Assembly (NCBI GenBank): GCA_963681505.1
Contig: OY811971.1
Span: 19,540,369 to 19,604,368 of the forward strand
Source: Eunapius fragilis
Taxonomy: Eukaryota > Porifera > Demospongiae > Spongillida > Spongillidae
Direction: 5' to 3'
Length of the DNA: 64,000 nt
This document shows positions 33,246 to 42,540 of this stretch, one piece after another. The notes under the pieces are model-generated. The model made no database searches. It worked only from the letters and a program-made list of their open reading frames with translations, and had not been told where the DNA came from. Each line of letters begins with the position of its first letter. Within the stretch, counting starts at the first letter, position 1. The translations under genes and the position numbers were made by a program.

Positions 33246-33640
33246 GAACAGATAACTTGTTTGACAAATCAACTAACAAACCTCTTTGTTCTAATCAGGG
33301 GGGAGCATATGACACAGTGTGTCGGACATCGGACATTTTCCGATCAATTTTGCCATTTGACCGGCCAATTTTACACATGTGCGGTAATGATGTCCGGGCC
33401 GCACACTATATAATTAAAGCGCTAGCGAGCTCAGCTAATTACAATTTGCTGAGCTCGCTAGCGCTATCAATTGTGCGCTTGCGTGCTAATTGCTTGCATA
33501 ACTGCACTAATTGCATAAGCGCGCGACGTTTGAATTAAGCGGCAAAGATGATATGAATCCAGCAGTTACGAGTGAGATGTCTAAAAAGCGAGCAGTGGAT
33601 TCCTAATCACCCTTGGGGAACGAGAGCACTAAGAAGCGTA
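33246..33640. repeat. Inserted sequence with a perfect 18-bp hairpin
   Basis: AGCGCTAGCGAGCTCAGC (33418-33435) and its exact inverse (33448-33465) surround a 12-base AT-rich loop. Flanks are rich in GCGC, TAATTGC and GCTAGC words. Also contains MSKKRAVDS at 33580, a possible start of the next zinc-finger fragment. No ORF above background. Confidence 0.6.
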
Positions 33641-33654
33641 TGGAACAATCGCAA

Positions 33655-33926
33655 CGGTGAAGAAGTGGATCGTTGAAAATGACAAAGATATCGCAATATC
33701 TACGTGGTTGGTATATGATACATCAGATCGGAAGCATGTATCTGCTCTTAAGTGCTCGATGTGTGTCCTATTCAAGGATAAGCTGCAAGGTTTAAGGAAC
33801 TATAATCCTGCATTTATAACATTTAAAACAACTAGTGCAGTTACTGTTAGTGCACCTGAGCCTGCATACACGTTTAGTCTTGAAGACTGGGACACATTTA
33901 TTGAGGACTATGTCAATAATGCATAA
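33655..33926 (+). pseudogene. TTF-type zinc-finger fragment (ZNF862/hAT-like)
   Basis: The frame reads VKKWIVENDKDIAISTWLVY, HVSALKCSMCVLFKDKLQGL, RNYNPAFI, then an unrelated-looking tail TFSLEDWDTFIEDYVNNA. The KW..W..C..C..F..RNYN pattern is the N-terminal finger of ZNF862-like proteins. A related finger is at 51560. No transposase follows, so this is a fragment. Confidence 0.55.
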
Positions 33927-34039
33927 TTAGTTTTCATACACTCATACATGCATCACTTAAGTGTTACAACATGTAATGTGTTCATCTTCTATGCTATAAT
34001 AACATTTGTATACATGTACATGTACATAAAACAATGTCC

Positions 34040-34250
34040 GACCAATATTACAACATGTCAGGTCAAATATTGCAATGGCCTGACATTGTGTCAGTACAAT
34101 CCGAACAACTATCAGCAGTTGCATGGAAAGACAATAAAGTTGTGACTGTAACATTTGAGCACGGAATGCAACCCAAACAATGTGACGTCGGTATCACGTT
34201 GTCAAAAGGATGCATCACACCCAGTCTTTCCATGCCCAGAAAGCATTAAC
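34040..34250 (+). pseudogene. Probable piggyBac transposase C-terminal remnant
   Basis: SAVAWKDNKVVTVTFEHGMQ resembles the WxDxKxVxxLST segment of piggyBac transposases, and a second frame near 34215 reads VFPCPESI, like the following CP motif. It would complete the transposase fragment at 32593, implying that 33250-34030 was inserted into it. Confidence 0.45.
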
Positions 34251-34703
34251 CAAGATATATATTTGTATGGTTTCTACTTCTTGTTCAAATGTTATTGTAG
34301 CTTCTGAGTTGGTCAGCTCTGTCCACCCCTCACATGTAGGCTATTGCATGTAAACAGTTACAAACCACCTTCATAATCTAAAAGTAGATGATTTGATGCA
34401 TTTATGGGATATAGCTTCATACCCATGAACAAAATTAGTTACTCATCATCTGATGCATTTGTTTTTTCAAACTACTGAGGATATTACAATGAACATCGAC
34501 TTCAAGTCAGACAATATACACCCCAAGTTTATAAATAACACAGTAGTGTTGTGTGTGCATGAAGAATTGCTCCGGATCGATATAAATAGCCCCTCGACAA
34601 ACAGATAGGCGACAAAATGGGACAATTTCTCTTTGGATGTAGGGTAAGGTGAAATAGAGTAACGATCACAAAAACGAGCATATAAATTTTGGCTAGCTGT
34701 GTA
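34251..34703. other. No recognised feature
   Basis: Unique AT-rich sequence between the piggyBac remnant and the left end of the 5-kb transposon. Confidence 0.4.
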
Positions 34704-34749
34704 CAGTAGCGGTTAGAAAAAAGGTCTCGTTCCGTATTCGTTGAACGAT
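34704..34749 (+). repeat. Left terminal inverted repeat of the 5-kb element
   Basis: 46 bp starting CAGTAGCGGTTAGAAAA and ending TTGAACGAT; preceded by TA. Confidence 0.95.
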
Positions 34750-34954
34750 CGTATCGATTTAGGATCGTACTGGTCGAACTACGGCCTAACTTCAGTATGT
34801 ATTAATAACACGATAAGTGTGTCATATAGGCTACGTCGTATAAACGATGATTCCATTATAGACCCTTTTCCAGCGTGGGCGTATCATGTGACACGATTCC
34901 TCGTGCCCGGACAATTTTTCTCGTACCCCGACCATATGTAGGCACAAGCTAAGG

Positions 34955-36947
34955 ATGGAGTCGTCTTACTTGAGCTCTCTTGATTATTTAGCGCGAAGAC
35001 GGTACCTTTTGAAGCTGCAGATCGATGATGAAGTGTTTCCCGACCCCTATTGCATTGATGAGAAGGAATGGGTTAATGACGTTACTACCTGGCCAGATTT
35101 ACAGTTTGGCGACATTTATACTTATCTCATTGATACGAAGGGAACATACACACAAGAAACTTTGAAAGCTTACAAGTCACTTGAAGCATACAACTATTTT
35201 TACAACGGCTATGTTCAAACAGTTTTGTCGTATGAACTTAACCGATACGCGTGTCTTAAGGCAAAGGTAAACCCAAGTCAGAAGGCACCAGACCATGGCT
35301 ACGAAGCATGGGTTATTTTGTCCAAACAAAATGTCTCCGTAATAACAGCACATTGTAAATGCATGGCGGGGTAAGTTCATAGTACTTTGGATGTACTTGC
35401 CACAACTCATGTGCTGTTTCCTTCCCAATGCATTTAATTTTGTGCAGATTAGGTGAAGTGTGCAGCCATGTTGCTGCTTTATTGTTTAAAATTGAAGCTG
35501 CTTGCAAATTGGGTTATAATAAACCATCGTGTACCTCACTTCCTTGTGAGTGGAATAAGTCATTTGTGGACAATGTAAGCAGCAACATGTATAAAAGATT
35601 AGTTTCATACAATTATATGGTTCTTCCTGCATGCAGGTAGATCCTTCTGAAGTGATGGACATTCACTTTGTGCAACCTGTTCATAAAGGTTTGGGGAAAA
35701 ATTCATCAAAAGATGTTAATGCATTGTCATTGAAGATGAGTAGTGAATTTGCAACTGGTCCTCATGAAAGCCCTCATATAAAGACAGATATCTTATTAAG
35801 TACAATTCACAAAGTTGCTCCAAACTCAAGTCTATTCACAATTGTATCCTTCCCTTCAGTAGCAGTTGAATGTACCTCTAGAGCTGAGGCAATGTCTCCT
35901 GCTATTGCTGCTGTTACAGCAACTAGTTATGATCAAAGCACTATTCCACTATCTCGTCTTCTTTCGCCATTGACAGCACTGTATGATGAAAAGTATAAAT
36001 GCTTAAATAGTGAGCAGTTACTTAAAAAGGCTAGAGAAGTTTTTCAAGGCATAACAATATCTGAGAGCACATGCAAAAATATTGAGTTGCAGACATGCAA
36101 GCAAAGAGAATGCAGGGAGTGGCATGAGCAACGTAAAGGGCGGATTACTGCATCTTCATTCCATGAAATTCTTGTCTTCAAAAGTAATGGCAATCCACAA
36201 AATATAATTAGAGCACTACTTGTAGAGAAAGACTTGAGTTTTGTTCCGGCTATTAAGTGGGGTATTGAACATGAGGAGACTGCGAAGCAACAGTATACAA
36301 TTCAAATGCAACAGTCACATGAAGGATTTAAATATGATCCTGCTGGGTTTGTAATAAATCCCCTTTACCCGCATTTAGGTGCAAGCCCTGATGGCTTTAT
36401 AGAATGTAAATGCTGTGGAAGAGGGTTATTAGAGGTGAAATGCCCACTGTCATACAAAGACATTAATCCTCAAGAACTAAATTTGATGAAGCTTTCATGT
36501 ATTGGTGACAGTGGGCTTAAAAAAACACACAAGTACTATACACAAGTGCAGGGGCAACTTGGGATATGTAGTAGCAGGAACTTTTGTGACTTTGTAGTCT
36601 GGACTCAGAAAGGTATATATGTGGAAAGGATATACAAGAACCTTCCATTTGTAGAACAGCTTGTTAAGAAGCTGACCACATTCTATGTTGAGTGTTTGCT
36701 GCCAGAAATTATGACTCATAACATTTTGGATGCTGAGTGTTCTAAGAACCCCCAGACTTCAGAAACCCTGCAGCCTGCACAAAGCAATTCGGATACATAC
36801 TGCTTTTGTAAAAAGAAAGAATATGGAAAAATGATCCAGTGTGACAATCCAAGTTGCAAATTTGTTTGGTTTCATTATGCCTGTGTAGGAATCAAAAGAG
36901 CTCCTAAAGGAAATTGGTATTGTTTTGAATGTCAGCTAATGAAATGA
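34955..36947 (+). CDS. YqaJ-type nuclease with SWIM and PHD fingers (transposon accessory protein)
   Basis: Three exons (34955-35370, 35448-35574, 35637-36947; introns 77 and 62 bp, all GT..AG) give 617 residues. Residues 1-135 are a helical N-terminal region with LEAYNYFYNGYVQTV. Exon 1 joins exon 2 inside a SWIM zinc finger, HCKCMAG|LGEVCSHVAAL. After a Ser/Thr-rich linker, about residues 340-530 form the YqaJ exonuclease core: EWHEQRKGRITASSFHEIL, KWGIEHEETA, LGASPDGF and LLEVKCPLSYKD hold the acidic and Lys catalytic residues of the PD-(D/E)XK fold. A PHD finger ends the protein (YCFCKKKEYGKMIQCDNPSC, WYCFECQ). In such elements the nuclease probably processes ends or recombination intermediates; the fingers may bind DNA or chromatin. 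No stops. Start chosen at the first ATG of the open exon. Confidence 0.88.
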
Positions 36948-37045
36948 CATGCATACATGTACATGTACATATAGGACTATACCCAAGTGCATGAAATATT
37001 TGACGCACAAAGCAGTTGTATTGCATTCACAATATTTGATGAATG

Positions 37046-38423
37046 TCATTGGACCAAGGGAGGATTAAGGTTACATAAGGCAGCACATAGAATCTTGTCA
37101 ATTGTTGAAAAATGGGTATCCTTAGATGTTTTAATCATAGAAATAGGTAGTCTCAACTGAAGAAGCTTGAAGTGTTTCAACCTTCCTATTGCTCGCTCAA
37201 CATGAATTCGCACTCGAGATAATGACCTACTGACTTCAACTTCATTTTGAGATAACTGATCTTTACCTTTGGTAAAGGAAGGCAAGGCAAGAGAAGCCCC
37301 ATGCAAAGCCAAATCATCAGCAATGTTAAAGCCTCTGTCGGCCAGTACTAGATCTCCTGGGATAAGGTAGTTATAGAAACCGCAGTTGGCTGTCAAATAC
37401 TTATCTGAAACTCGTCCACCCCAACACTTAGATAAGAAAATTATTGCACCTGTTGGACTGATAGCGATCAAAAACTTTACAGTATTGTGATGTTTGTATT
37501 GAGAATATGTCTGAGCTCTAGCCAACAATGAGGATGGTCGCTCCAGAAATATTTCTGAGCAATCTATTATACAAGTAGCATGAGAATACATAGGCTTGAA
37601 GCAATCAGGCAGTGTTTGTCGAATTTTTGTTCGATCTGGCCAACATATCAGACGATGCAGTTCTCTAGACATAACATCTATCCAACGATGAAATATTTTA
37701 CTAACTGAAGAAACAGCAATTCTAAATCGATAAGATAAGTCTTCGTGAGGCATTGCTAGTCGCAATTTTATACAAACCAAAAGCAATTCATCCCCATGTG
37801 ACAGCTTGCAAGTATCATTATTCATGGCCATTAATGGATTCAAAAGAGTCAAAATTGTCTCCAACACTTTGTAGGAACGGAGTGAGGTATAGAAGTGTGT
37901 TTGGGAATCATCACCTTTAAGCATTTCAAATGGGCTTGATGTGGTGAGAAACCTACTATCCATTCCTGCATCAGTATTTATGGCTTTCTCTTCTACTTGC
38001 ACATGCTGTGTAAAATGCCTGTGCTCTGCACATTCTATAATAACACTGCTGTGTTCACTCTCTTCTTGGACATATCTCCTGCAGTAGCAGTGGTCTTCTT
38101 GTGTGTTAACACCTTTGTCCTTAAGTTCTACATCTGTGTTCATAGCCTCATCTTTCATTTGTATCTCTGTATTCACCCCCTTGTCTTCACATTGAATACC
38201 TTCAAATTCTATCCTTTCTTCTTCATGGCAGTACATATCATCATCATCTAAAGTATTATACGACGATGATGAAACAAGTTTTTGGCTATTAAAAGCAACT
38301 CTGAGAGCACTCACCAGATACTTGTGTTGTGGCATCTTTCTGGTCTCTCTCCTCAATAGACGAGCTCAGACTCATAGAGCGTGGACGCTTATAGCGGCGG
38401 CCAACTTGGAATCTTCGTGGCAT
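37046..38423 (-). CDS. DDE_4 (HARBI1-like) transposase of the 5-kb element
   Basis: Exon 1 38423-38315 begins MPRRFQVGRRYKRPRSMSLS; a 67-bp intron (GTGAGT..TTTAG) leads to exon 2 38247-37046; total 436 residues. The N-terminal third is acidic with four repeats of a D(K/E)(G/A)(V/M)NT motif. An HTH_Tnp_4 domain follows (ELLLVCIKLRLAMPHEDLSY, SVSKIFHRWIDVM). The DDE_4 core has CIIDCSEIFLERP with the first Asp, VLADRGFNIADDL with the second, and HVERAIGRLKHFKLL with the Glu. It would cut and insert the element. The gene converges on the YqaJ gene with about 100 bp between stops. No THAP domain was found upstream, although some relatives have one. No lesion seen. Confidence 0.88.
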
Positions 38424-39076
38424 GGCTGCATAATCATGTCAGGGCAAACTGTGAAACTTAGTTGCATCAACACAACATCATGTGAACGTAATTTATATCT
38501 ATTAACACCCGCCGAGCACCTATGTGTACTTGGTTTGTTTGGTTTACGTCCTTCTTGTTCAGTGTCTGGACCAGAGGGATTACAGCCAAAGCCATCCAAT
38601 TGCACACACTTGATTAGTTAATAGAGGATGTACAAAAGGCTGAAGCGAAATGTATCCATTAACACCCACGATATGGCGAAGAATTTTTAGGCATCGTTTT
38701 TCGATAATAACTTTACCATGGATCGCCAAAGGGATTACAAGATTGTTTTCGATATAGCAACCTACGCTTACGCAGCAAGTATCATCGCTCATAATCAGTC
38801 GATGGAAACAATGAGTACCAACCTTGCGTTAAAGTTTCGTACCGTAGAGTTGACCGTAGCTTGCTCTAGAACAATTCACAGCTTTCAACCTTCAGAAACA
38901 CATGTAGTCACGTGAGCGTGCGTGTGATAATTAAAATATTCATGTCCATTGGAAAAGGGTCTATACGTCGTGCAAACGATAACGTCACGTACAAGATAAT
39001 TCATCGACCACCTGCTTATCTACTGGTGGTTTACAGTGATTACACAACGCTTAGAATTTTGTTTTACCTTTTTTAG
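38424..39076. other. Element interior between transposase start and right-end HTH fragment
   Basis: Likely holds the transposase promoter and perhaps a non-coding first exon. ORFs at 38372-38792 (minus) and 38718-38915 (plus) show no family motif. A GTAAGCG near 38775 on the minus strand could be a donor. Confidence 0.4.
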
Positions 39077-39495
39077 GGCTACAGGGCCCCAACAATAGCA
39101 CGGCTGCTCGAGGCCGATAACATACCTTGTACTCGAGAACGTCAGGCGGTTCATTATCAAGTACAATGAATCAAGATCAATCGCCAGGCATAATGGATCA
39201 GGCCGACCGTCGCGAGTTACGGCAGAAATAAAAGCTATTGTGGAGGAAGAAATGAGGAAAGACGATGAAACTACAGCGTTTCAGCTGCATAAGCTGTTGG
39301 TTTCCCGTGGCTATAAAATCAGCCGACACACCGTTTTGCGTTGTAGGACCTCACTTGGGTGGACCTTTCGAGGGAACGCTTATTGCCAACTCATACGTGA
39401 AGCGAACAATGGTTGCATTGGGCGGAAAACTAAAACGTACAACTCTACGCACGACGAAAACCAATTACGCGCGTTACGCTTACTACATTAGACAG
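39077..39495 (+). pseudogene. Tc1/mariner-type helix-turn-helix fragment inside the 5-kb element
   Basis: After a CCTTTTTTAG acceptor-like site, GYRAPTIARLLEADNIPCTR is open; one base shift near 39137 leads to FIIKYNESRSIARHNGSGRP, SRVTAEIKAIVEEEMRKDDE, LHKLLVSRGYKISRHTVLRC and LGWTFRGNAYCQLIREAN. These are the two helix-turn-helix units plus the GSGRPS linker of Tc1-family transposases, which bind terminal repeats. No DDE catalytic domain follows; instead the element ends 220 bp later. It is either a captured DNA-binding module or a nested remnant. The frameshift suggests decay. Confidence 0.7.
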
Positions 39496-39670
39496 TTGAA
39501 ATTACCTGATGCCTTAAGCGCAGAGCGAAGCATCATCGTTCAAAACGAAATAAAATACAACCACGCGAAGCACGTGTGTTCGCAATTAACACTTCGTCCG
39601 TTGCATATATTGGCTTCGTATCGACTTCATCCTAATTTCGTTTTTTTTAACCGAACGCAGCGTCCGTTCT

Positions 39671-39716
39671 ATCGTTCAACGAATACGGAACGAGACCTTT
39701 TTTCTGACCGCTACAG
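39671..39716 (-). repeat. Right terminal inverted repeat of the 5-kb element
   Basis: Inverse of 34704-34749 with two mismatches; followed by TA (39717-39718). Confidence 0.95.
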
Positions 39717-39718
39717 TA

Positions 39719-40199
39719 TGTTCACTGCAATTGCAAAACATAAAAGAGCTAGGTGTGAACTGTGTGAACAAAATAAAATAAGAAAAAATAGCTGCAATGT
39801 GTGGCTATGCATACAGGTGAAATTAACGAATTAGGGTTATGATGTGCCACATTAAAATGTGTACTTGTTTATAATACCGCGAATGAGTTGCCTCAAAAGT
39901 TGCACATTCAACAGTAAGTGAACAATTTCCTGTGCACTGGATAAGTTGTAAATATATAAACAACTTGTTAATTATAGGTTATAAGCCAGATGGGACAGCG
40001 TCTTCAGGAACAACTATAACCTAATCCTATTCTGGCCAATGAACTAAATAGTAATTGTGCACTACATGTATGAAAGGTGGGCATATTAAAAGTGATCGTG
40101 GACAATCCATTTTCTCTTACTGGACTGAATTATCTTTTGCGATATCCGAAGGCTAATCAGGTTCATCTTGATTCTTTTTTTGTCAATCAAGCTCGCAAA
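39719..40199. other. No recognised feature
   Basis: Unique sequence after the transposon. The 189-codon plus ORF 39265-39834 that runs into it crosses the terminal repeat and is out of frame with the Tc1-type fragment, so it is rejected. Confidence 0.4.
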
Positions 40200-40520
40200 G
40201 CTCAGTCACCTGAGCAGCTGACACTCCTGCTTCTGAAAAGTTGAGGGAATTAAGCATCAAAAAGTCTAATGCTTTAGGCTTGACTTGTGATTAGTTGTGA
40301 CTGGACAAGAAAATCTGCAAGCCTTGAGTGATCCTGATCTTGGGTTTGGTTATTGCCTGCATAAGCATACAATTATTGGTTCCGTCATATGTGCTAAAAA
40401 TAAAACTCTGTCTCTATTTCTAATAACCTTGTTCTCTTTCTCTAGCTCCCTAAATCCCAGCAACGAAGAGAATGGAGGAAGAGTGCAAAGCGCATGAAAA
40501 GAGCAATGCTGCGCGAGCAA
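40200..40520 (-). repeat. Inverted partial copy of the 25-28 kb tandem unit
   Basis: Reads, in reverse, CTGAGCAGCTGACACTCCTG through GCCTTGAGTGATCCTGATCTTGG to the lysine-rich GAGCAATGC end. Like units 1, 3 and 4 it lacks the Ras exon. Confidence 0.85.
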
Positions 40521-40840
40521 TAGCAGAAGTTTGCAGATGCGTCAGAGACAAGCAGCCACAAAACAGTTGTTTATACATGCTCAACTTTTCACACATGTAT
40601 TGTTTGAACATTTTTGTCTAGGGCATTATGTACGTGTGTAATACTTAGCATTCGTGTACGTTGTTTTCATAAAAAGTCGATCAGCTCTTTGCTTTTATAA
40701 CATGTGGTGAGGTAGGGGCGCAGGGAGGTAAGGTAGCCATATTAGAGCTGCTAGCTATTATATAAATTCGCGCGGAAAAAATCGGTAGCTTTAAATCGGG
40801 TACTGTTGAAAAGTGCACAGAGAATGACCACAGAAATGTT
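40521..40840. other. No recognised feature
   Basis: Unique AT-rich sequence up to the 5' LTR. No ORF or repeat supported. Confidence 0.4.
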
Positions 40841-40971
40841 TGTAGTAGTACATGTATGTTTGTGCATGCGCTGTGGGGTGGGAGGGGGGGTTCTTATTGG
40901 AGTTCGAGTGCATGTATGTTGAGCTGCGTGATTGAAGAGATTATTTGTACATAATCCGGTACAACGCTACA
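40841..40971 (+). repeat. 5' LTR of the deleted gypsy element
   Basis: Begins TGTAGTA and ends CTACA; shares four blocks with 42423-42540. Confidence 0.75.
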
Positions 40972-41039
40972 TGGTGGCTACAGTGGGATTTTTGCCCTCC
41001 TTTCATTTTTATGGCCTGAAAAGAAAAAGCTGCCAGGAC

Positions 41040-42130
41040 CAGTAAGAGCTTATTCTCAAGTGTCTGCAGAGCTCACAGTTGTGAAGGGTTTGTTGATGAA
41101 TAGTTATTCCAGAATCCATGAGGCCTGAAATGTTGAAGAAGATCCATGAAGGACATCAGAACATATCTTAATGCAGAGAAAGAGCCCGTCAGTCCGTCTG
41201 TTGGCCAGGATTGTCAAAACATATAGAAGAGCTAGTGCAGCGGTGCCCAACATGTTGTAAAGAGCAGATACAGAAAGCAGAACCTTTTGTTGACAACACC
41301 TTTACCTACCTTGCCATGGCAGAAGGTTGCCACGGATATTTTTGAATAGGAAAGTGTAGCTGTACTGTCTCCTTATGGTAGACAATTATTCAAGGTTCAT
41401 AGAGGTAACCAGGTTGGGAGGTCTGTAAACTGAGCTGAGGCTGTGATAGGAGCAGTGAATGGCATTTTTGCAAGGCATGGACGGAGTGCCAGAAGAAGTT
41501 GTATCTGATAGTTTTCGTCGAGAACATTTCAGAACTTCAGTAGGGAGTATGGTTTTGAACACAATAGTAGCCCACTTGTAATTATCCACAGTCCAATGGG
41601 GAAGCAGAGAGGGCAGTAAGAACAGTGAAGAGTCTATGGAAAAAAAAAAAAAGATCCATTTTTGGCCTTGCTGATATACTGTGCGACTCCCCTTGAAATC
41701 GGTTCCAGTCCAGCTTAATTGCTCATGTGTAGGAGACTCAGAACCACTTTTCCTCTGGCCCAGGAACAGAGAGTCCCCACACTTCCGGATCCTACAGTAC
41801 TGTCGAACAAACATGACCAAGTGAAATGGAGACAAAAGAAGAATTTTGATGCAGATCAGATGCAGATGAGTAAAGGTGCTCCCTACATTGCACCCGGGAT
41901 ATACAGTGTGGATTTCGGATCGGCGCACTACGGGGAGGGTTGTGAAAGAGATCGCTCTACGATCCTTTGTGGTGGAGACACAAGATGGGAACTTCAGATG
42001 AAATAGGTGTGCTTTAGTTCTTATGCCAAAAGACCAAGATGAGAGAGAAGGAGAGATGTCAGAGGAGGAGGAAACTACAGATGGACAGGCTAAGAGAAAA
42101 GTGGAGGACGAGAGTGATAAATTGAGCTAG
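41040..42130 (+). pseudogene. Gypsy integrase remnant
   Basis: A zinc-finger segment has paired His (KKIHEGHQN) and CPTCC, interrupted by one TAA. Later frames hold YPQSNGEAERAVRTVKSLW with the catalytic Glu, and a C-terminal RSFVVETQDGNF module, followed by an acidic tail ending at TAG. Multiple stops and frame changes separate the parts. Integrase would join element cDNA to the chromosome; this copy cannot work. Confidence 0.8.
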
Positions 42131-42422
42131 CTAGGGATGTATCAGAAGAGGAAAAACAGGTGGACCCAGAAATATCAAATAGGGAACCTCAAGATGAAGG
42201 GGAAAACATGTGGATACAGAGATAGCAAATAGGGAACATCAACATGAGAAAGAGAAAGGCAAAGGCAACCGGGAAGACCCGGAGAGACGATCGCGAGATG
42301 TTAAAGATCCACGCATGGAGAGGCAAGCACCAGAGATGGAACCCAAAGAAGAGCATGTAATAAGAACAAGAAGTGTGAGAATATCTAGACGGCCAGACTA
42401 TTATTGAACTTACAAAGGGGGA

Positions 42423-42540
42423 TGTAGTATTAAGTATGTGCATGCGCTGTGGGGTGGGGGGGTTCTTATTGGAGTTCGTGGATAGATAATGCGTGTATGT
42501 TGAGCTGTGTGATTGAAGAGATTATTCTTACTTAATCCAC
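42423..42540 (+). repeat. 3' LTR, truncated
   Basis: Matches the 5' LTR up to CTTAATCC then gives way to a different element. Confidence 0.7.

Larger units (their letters stand above)
34704..39716. mobile_element. ISL2EU/IS4EU-like DNA transposon, 5,013 bp, nearly intact
   Basis: A 46-bp inverted terminal repeat (34704-34749 and 39671-39716) includes AAAAAAGGTCTCGTTCCGTA and TTCGTTGAACGAT, with two mismatches between ends; outer bases are CAGTAGCGG and CTGTAGCGG. TA lies directly outside each end, a candidate 2-bp target duplication. Inside, a SWIM/YqaJ/PHD gene (plus) and a DDE_4 transposase gene (minus) converge, and a Tc1-type helix-turn-helix fragment lies near the right end. A DDE_4 transposase with a YqaJ nuclease partner is the hallmark, as I recall, of ISL2EU elements; those are described with AT rather than TA duplications, so the assignment is close but not certain. 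Both main genes lack stops, and the ends are nearly identical, which suggests a recent insertion. Confidence 0.9.
40841..42540 (+). mobile_element. Ty3/gypsy LTR retrotransposon, internally deleted
   Basis: A 131-bp 5' LTR (40841-40971, TGTAGTAGTA..CGCTACA) is followed by TGGTGGCTACAGTGGGAT, a typical start of the internal region and primer-binding zone. A polypurine tract CAAAGGGGGA ends at about 42421, and a second LTR begins TGTAGTATTAAG at 42423 with shared GCATGCGCTGTGGGGTGGG, TTCTTATTGGAGTTCG and GATTGAAGAGATTATT; it is cut near 42541. Between them only integrase remains. The gag, protease and reverse transcriptase regions are absent. Confidence 0.8.

Noticed and set aside
38424..38792. 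THAP finger expected upstream of the DDE_4 transposase
   Set aside because: MSDDTCCVSVGC has paired cysteines, but no later Cys-x-x-His or the usual FP and W residues appear in any frame.
39265..39834. 189-codon plus ORF
   Set aside because: Out of frame with the clear Tc1-type HTH, and it runs through the transposon terminal repeat into flanking DNA.
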